From a virus: a stretch of 61,131 bases of DNA. Shown here one piece after another: positions 57,815 to 61,131 of the stretch; the stretch's first letter is position 1, and each line of letters starts with the position of its first letter. The notes under the pieces were generated by a model that did not search any database, was not told the origin of the DNA, and saw nothing but the letters and a program-made list of their open reading frames with translations. Made by a program: the position numbers and the translations under genes. The stretch covers positions 1 through 61,131 of IMG/VR virus record IMGVR_UViG_3300050343_000196; one strand, given 5' to 3'.

Positions 57815-57934
57815 TTATTTCTTTTTAGTTTTCTTTTTTTTCTTTTTAGCTCTTAACACTGCGAAATCAGCTTTTGTTAGCTTATCGTACGGTGGTGCAA
57901 GCTTTGCGGTTTTACTAGTAAATTTATTTTTCAT
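57815..57934 (-). CDS. Small Lys-rich protein
   Basis: A 39-residue protein (MKNKFTSKTAKLAPPYDKLT), ending in a long Lys run. The Lys-rich ends of this and neighbouring genes suggest a shared DNA-binding or packing role. Homopolymer runs make the exact length uncertain. Confidence 0.45.
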   Translation of the reverse strand: MKNKFTSKTAKLAPPYDKLTKADFAVLRAKKKKKKTKKK

Positions 57935-57935
57935 A

Positions 57936-58217
57936 TTAACAATTCCATTTTCTTAAAGCTAATGCTTTTCTTGTTGGTCTTCCTTTACTGTCTTTCATCG
58001 GTCCTTTAACGCCTGACATTCTAGCACAAAAAGATTTACGTCTTTTCGCAGCTTTACTACCCTTCTTTAATTTAGATGGTTTTGTTGTAACAGCTGTTTT
58101 TAATTTACTACCTGGGTTATCTTTTCTATATTTAGCAACACCTTTTTTAGTCATGCCACCTTTTTTACTATAGTAACCTTTAGATTTTTTTCTTGAAGGT
58201 GCTCCTTTACTTGCCAT
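57936..58217 (-). CDS. Lys-rich DUF6321-like protein
   Basis: A 93-residue, very basic protein with a conserved Cys-containing end (RRKSFCARMSGVKGPMKDSK, then RKALALRKWNC). I have seen this pattern in many phages and giant viruses; the name is from memory. Probably nucleic-acid-associated in the virion. It precedes a 33-residue partner. Confidence 0.6.
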   Translation of the reverse strand: MASKGAPSRKKSKGYYSKKGGMTKKGVAKYRKDNPGSKLKTAVTTKPSKLKKGSKAAKRRKSFCARMSGVKGPMKDSKGRPTRKALALRKWNC

Positions 58218-58308
58218 AACTGCTTCTTCTTTTGTTTACTTTTTTAGCTTTACCCTTTACAATTTTTTTGTAAGGTTTCTTTTTACCTGTTTTGTAATCT
58301 TTTGGCAT
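58207..58308 (-). CDS. Small Lys-rich protein
   Basis: A 33-residue protein starting MPKDYKTGKKKPYKKIVKGK. Its 3' end overlaps the start of the DUF6321-like gene by 11 nt. Too short for a firm call, but the start resembles the basic protein family at 19088-19219 (MPKD...). Confidence 0.45.
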   Translation of the reverse strand: MPKDYKTGKKKPYKKIVKGKAKKVNKRRSSYGK

Positions 58309-58310
58309 AA

Positions 58311-58751
58311 TTATCTATTTTTATCTTTTATCATATCGTCTATAGCTTTATTAAAAACTTTATCAGTATATGATTTGTTTTTGTAAAATACATTTTGTTC
58401 TGATACAGGTATGTCTTCTTTACCTAGCAGAATATTATAAATGCGTGTAATTAATCTTTTTGATTTGAATGAAGTTTGGAATATAGAATATTTAATTGTA
58501 GTACGATTACGGTGTCTCCATACGTCTATCCAGCCATTTTTGCGAAGTTTTTCCCATCTAGCTTTGTCCCAACTCATGAGGTAAGTACCGTTAATGTAAT
58601 CATTACGTGTAAATCGCCCAATGCAATCAAAATATATTAGCAATTCTAAGTCCGCATCGGTTAAACTATTTGATTTACAAGCCCATTTACGAACTAGCCT
58701 GTAGTATTTAAAAAGTTGCATTTCCCGAAGGTCTGCTGCTTCTATTCTCAT
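58311..58751 (-). CDS. Winged-helix-like conserved protein
   Basis: A 146-residue protein with RNDYINGTYLMSWDKARWEK, LRKNGWIDVWRHRNRTTIKY, a helix-turn-helix plus wing pattern. It lies right after GroES, overlapping it by 4 nt. Related phages carry it beside capsid or chaperone genes. It may regulate late genes or bind DNA, though this is inference. Confidence 0.6.
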   Translation of the reverse strand: MRIEAADLREMQLFKYYRLVRKWACKSNSLTDADLELLIYFDCIGRFTRNDYINGTYLMSWDKARWEKLRKNGWIDVWRHRNRTTIKYSIFQTSFKSKRLITRIYNILLGKEDIPVSEQNVFYKNKSYTDKVFNKAIDDMIKDKNR

Positions 58752-59002
58752 TCTACTATAACAACGTCTTGCTGTTTAATTACGATGTATGTTTGGTTGT
58801 CAAATATTATTTCGTGCCCAGCGTTTCTATCATAATGTATAATATCACAACATTTAATAGCTTCTGTTTTCTCTCCAATTGAAACAACCTCACCTTTCAA
58901 ATACCTAAACTCAGCTTTATCATCTTTCATAATAAAACCAGAGTCGGTTTTCTTTTCTTCTTTTATACCTTTTATTATTATGTAATTATTTACCGCTTTC
59001 AT
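58748..59002 (-). CDS. groES: GroES-type cochaperonin (cpn10)
   Basis: An 84-residue cpn10 (host GroES is ~97). It has the NNYIIIKGIKEEKKTDSGFI mobile-loop region, LKGEVVSIGEK, and IIHYDRNAGHEIIF. It caps GroEL during folding. It overlaps groEL by 17 nt. The mobile loop is short, as in phage-coded cochaperonins such as T4 gp31. Confidence 0.9.
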   Translation of the reverse strand: MKAVNNYIIIKGIKEEKKTDSGFIMKDDKAEFRYLKGEVVSIGEKTEAIKCCDIIHYDRNAGHEIIFDNQTYIVIKQQDVVIVE

Positions 59003-60548
59003 TTATTCTTATATTTGAAATTACACAATCTGCTGATAATATAGTTGTCGCTACACTTATTGCATTTATTAATGCTGTTTTAGTAACTAACACTGGATCT
59101 ATAATACCTTCTTTAATTAGGTTAACAGATTTACCTGTTACAACGTTTACCCCGTGGCCTTCTTTCATATTTGGTCCGTACGCTATATGAGCATTTGCCA
59201 GTATGGTCTTATATGGAGCTTTTACAGCGTCTAATAATATTCTTTCAGTAACAACATCTGTCTTTACTGTATCGGCTGCGTTATGGAGCGCTATACCAGC
59301 TCCGGGAACTATTCCTTCTCTTAGGGCTGCTTTCGTCGCATATATTGCATCTTCCACCCTGTCTTTCTTTTCCTTTAGCTCTACTTTACTATTAGCACCA
59401 ACTTTTATAACACCAACAGCTCCTGATAACATTGCGAGTCGTTGTTCAAGCTTCTTTTTAATAAACCCGTTCTTTTCCTCTGCGATCTTCTTTTTAACTG
59501 CATCGATTCTATCATATGCCGCTTGCGGCATTTTTTTTATAGTGATGACTGTATTGTTGTCATCTGTAACCGACTTTATTGCTTCACCTAAACAACTAGG
59601 ATCTATTAAATCCATATCATCTCCGAGATCTTCGGAAATTATTTTTGCTCCGGTTATTGTCGCTAAATCTTCTATCGTATCTTGCTTGGTCGCGCCAAAC
59701 CCGGGCACATCCACTACATTCACTTTAATGTTACCCTTTACTTTATTCATTATAAGAGCAGATAAAGGTTGCTGATCGAGCTGTGCTACTATAAGCAGGC
59801 TTCTCTTCTCTTTTATAACGTGTTCTAGTATTGCTTGTATCTTTCTTACATTCGGTACCTCTGAGGCTACTATAAGCACATATGGATTATCAAGTTCCGC
59901 TTTACTCTTTTCTTTGTCAGTAATAAGGTGCTGCGATTTGAGTCCTGAATCGAATTGTACTCCATCTACGATTTCAACGTACGTGGTCTCGTCGTCAGAT
60001 TCCTCCATCAGTACAACACCATCTTTACCGACTTTTTTATAAGCGTCAGCTATTATATCTCCAAGATCGGTGTCGTTATTTGCAGAGATCGCTGCGACGC
60101 TGTTTAACATTTCATCTGATACCTCTATTTTGATCTTCTCTAAATAGTCTAGTATCTTACTCTTTGACTTCGCTATACCTTGTTTAATGTATCTTAAATC
60201 TACATCAGCATGCTTGTCACATTCTTTTAAGATGGCTGAAGCTAGGACAGTCGAGGTAGTGGTTCCATCTCCAGCTTCTTTTACTGTTTTCTGTGCTGCT
60301 TCTTTAATAAGCGTAGCCCCTATGTTTTCCACGGGATCTAATAGTACAACAGAGTTTGCAACAGTTACACCATCTTTGGTGATTACGGGTTTACCTAACG
60401 CATCTTCATATATGACACATTTTCCCGATGCACCTAAAGTTGATTCTACGGCATCCGTCAGTTTGAGGACACCTTTCATTATTTTTTCCCTTGCATCCGT
60501 TCCGAATGACAGGTTCTTTACTATCTCACTTGGGTTATTGAATTCCAT
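58986..60548 (-). CDS. groEL: GroEL-type chaperonin (cpn60)
   Basis: A 520-residue cpn60 (E. coli 548), nearly full length. Motifs: TKDGVTVANSV, AGDGTTTSTVLA (ATP site, catalytic Asp), and ALREGIVPGAGIALHN. The GGM-repeat tail is missing, as in some phage or bacterial forms. With groES it forms a complete phage folding machine for virion proteins. Base composition is higher in GC than the neighbours, suggesting acquisition by transfer. Confidence 0.96.
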   Translation of the reverse strand: MEFNNPSEIVKNLSFGTDAREKIMKGVLKLTDAVESTLGASGKCVIYEDALGKPVITKDGVTVANSVVLLDPVENIGATLIKEAAQKTVKEAGDGTTTSTVLASAILKECDKHADVDLRYIKQGIAKSKSKILDYLEKIKIEVSDEMLNSVAAISANNDTDLGDIIADAYKKVGKDGVVLMEESDDETTYVEIVDGVQFDSGLKSQHLITDKEKSKAELDNPYVLIVASEVPNVRKIQAILEHVIKEKRSLLIVAQLDQQPLSALIMNKVKGNIKVNVVDVPGFGATKQDTIEDLATITGAKIISEDLGDDMDLIDPSCLGEAIKSVTDDNNTVITIKKMPQAAYDRIDAVKKKIAEEKNGFIKKKLEQRLAMLSGAVGVIKVGANSKVELKEKKDRVEDAIYATKAALREGIVPGAGIALHNAADTVKTDVVTERILLDAVKAPYKTILANAHIAYGPNMKEGHGVNVVTGKSVNLIKEGIIDPVLVTKTALINAISVATTILSADCVISNIRINESGK

Positions 60549-60578
60549 TTAATTAAATTTATATATTACTATAAAGAC

Positions 60579-60809
60579 TTACATCGTGTTGTTTGTCGTC
60601 TTTGTTTTTGATCTGTTCTTTTTTACAGATATGAAACGTTTAGTGTTATGATCGTAATCTTTACCCTTAATATTCTTACCTGCTTTAATCGCTGCTCTCC
60701 TCTTTCTCTGGTTCTCCGCTTTCATTTTTCTTCTTCTAGGAGTTAGAGCATAAGCTAGATCTCTCTTGCGTTTAGCGAGCAAGGCCTTCTTACTAAGTTT
60801 CTGTTTCAT
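60579..60809 (-). CDS. Small basic protein at start of late block
   Basis: A 76-residue Lys/Arg-rich protein (KKALLAKRKRDLAYALTPRR; KNIKGKDYDHNTKRFISVKK). GKDYDH resembles the DxDH motif of homing-endonuclease-like fragments and is conserved in small phage proteins of unknown role. It is the first gene downstream of the - strand promoter. Confidence 0.6.
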   Translation of the reverse strand: MKQKLSKKALLAKRKRDLAYALTPRRRKMKAENQRKRRAAIKAGKNIKGKDYDHNTKRFISVKKNRSKTKTTNNTM

Positions 60810-60866
60810 AATATATTAATTACGCCGTAAAATTTTTTTTTAATATGACAATAGATTCCTATTTAA

Positions 60867-60899
60867 TATATTATATAAGCTAATGTCGTATAAGATGTA
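60867..60899 (-). promoter_or_regulatory. Degenerate phage promoter motif on - strand
   Basis: On the - strand: TACAT at 60899, TTATACGA ending at 60886, then TATAATATA starting at 60875. TACAT-to-TATAATATA spacing is 24 nt, as in copy 1. It lies just upstream of the first late gene and would feed the whole - strand block. The match is weaker than the + strand copies. Confidence 0.45.
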
Positions 60900-60939
60900 T
60901 AGGAGTTAAATGTTATATATACATTTTACGTGACACCGC

Positions 60940-61131
60940 CTCATACCGGAACGACTTTTTTTACCCCCACGGGGCCCTGTTTTACCCTGGTTTTGCCCGG
61001 ATGTTTTGCCTTTTGCTGTGTGTACTATGGCCGGGACTGTATACTAAGGCTTCGTAGCGTTTCGTGTTTACGTGTTACGTGTCTGGTTGTGTGTCTGGTG
61101 TGGTCTGGCCCTGGTGTATCGTGTAGCGTGT
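60940..61131. other. GC-rich, T/G-repetitive right end
   Basis: About 190 bases with runs of C/G and repeated TGTG/GTGTC words, very unlike the rest. No gene or hairpin is seen. It may be the genome terminus or low-quality read end. A clear TACGT or CGTGT word repeats several times here. Confidence 0.4.

Overview
This window looks like most or all of one AT-rich, lytic, tailed double-stranded DNA bacteriophage genome of about 61 kb. The evidence is a large terminase, portal, scaffold and major capsid set, fibres, lysis genes, and a compact early block with primase-helicase, recombinase, thymidylate synthase and ribonucleotide reductase. No integrase or repressor was recognised. Start codons follow A-rich leaders and mostly lack a Shine-Dalgarno sequence, which is typical of Bacteroidota. 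Together with the low GC this suggests a (marine) flavobacterial host; that is inference. The giant internal-virion proteins and the absence of a recognisable tape measure or sheath suggest a short-tailed virion.

Layout. Bases 1-18,191 are transcribed on the + strand. First comes a run of very small unknown genes (0.1-6.9 kb) broken up by at least ten copies of one phage-specific promoter motif, plus a tRNA-Met. Next are an HTH protein and a sigma-70-like factor (6.9-8.2 kb), then recombination and replication genes (ERF annealing protein, RecE-like nuclease, SSB-like protein, primase-helicase), then nucleotide metabolism (ThyA, MazG, NrdB, NrdA). A terminator hairpin closes this block. Bases 18,133-60,809 are transcribed on the - strand. 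In transcription order from the right end: small basic protein, GroEL, GroES, wHTH-like protein, small basic proteins, thioredoxin-fold and membrane proteins, holin, tail fibres (46.6-56.3 kb), a tandem-cpn10-like protein, terminase, portal, scaffold, major capsid, connectors, a giant tail protein with Ig-like repeats, an internal core protein, a giant (up to ~2,550 aa) metalloprotease/polyvalent internal protein, and an M15 peptidase endolysin with a lipoprotein. A degenerate copy of the promoter motif lies on the - strand at the far right end, so both blocks appear to diverge from the window ends.

How it works together. The early genes would take over the cell and make dNTPs and DNA. The phage sigma factor is the natural candidate for reading the repeated promoter motif. 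The GroES/GroEL pair would fold the abundant virion proteins. The giant internal proteins would be ejected with the DNA.

Sequence quality. Many genes are broken by single-base indels, usually in homopolymers (nrdA, portal, KTSC protein, fibres, both giant proteins), and whole-protein continuity returns when one base is restored. I treat these as likely sequencing errors of a single-molecule or metagenomic read, not as biology. The GC-rich, repetitive first ~60 and last ~190 bases may also be low-quality ends. Where I give one span for a gene broken over several frames, I say so.
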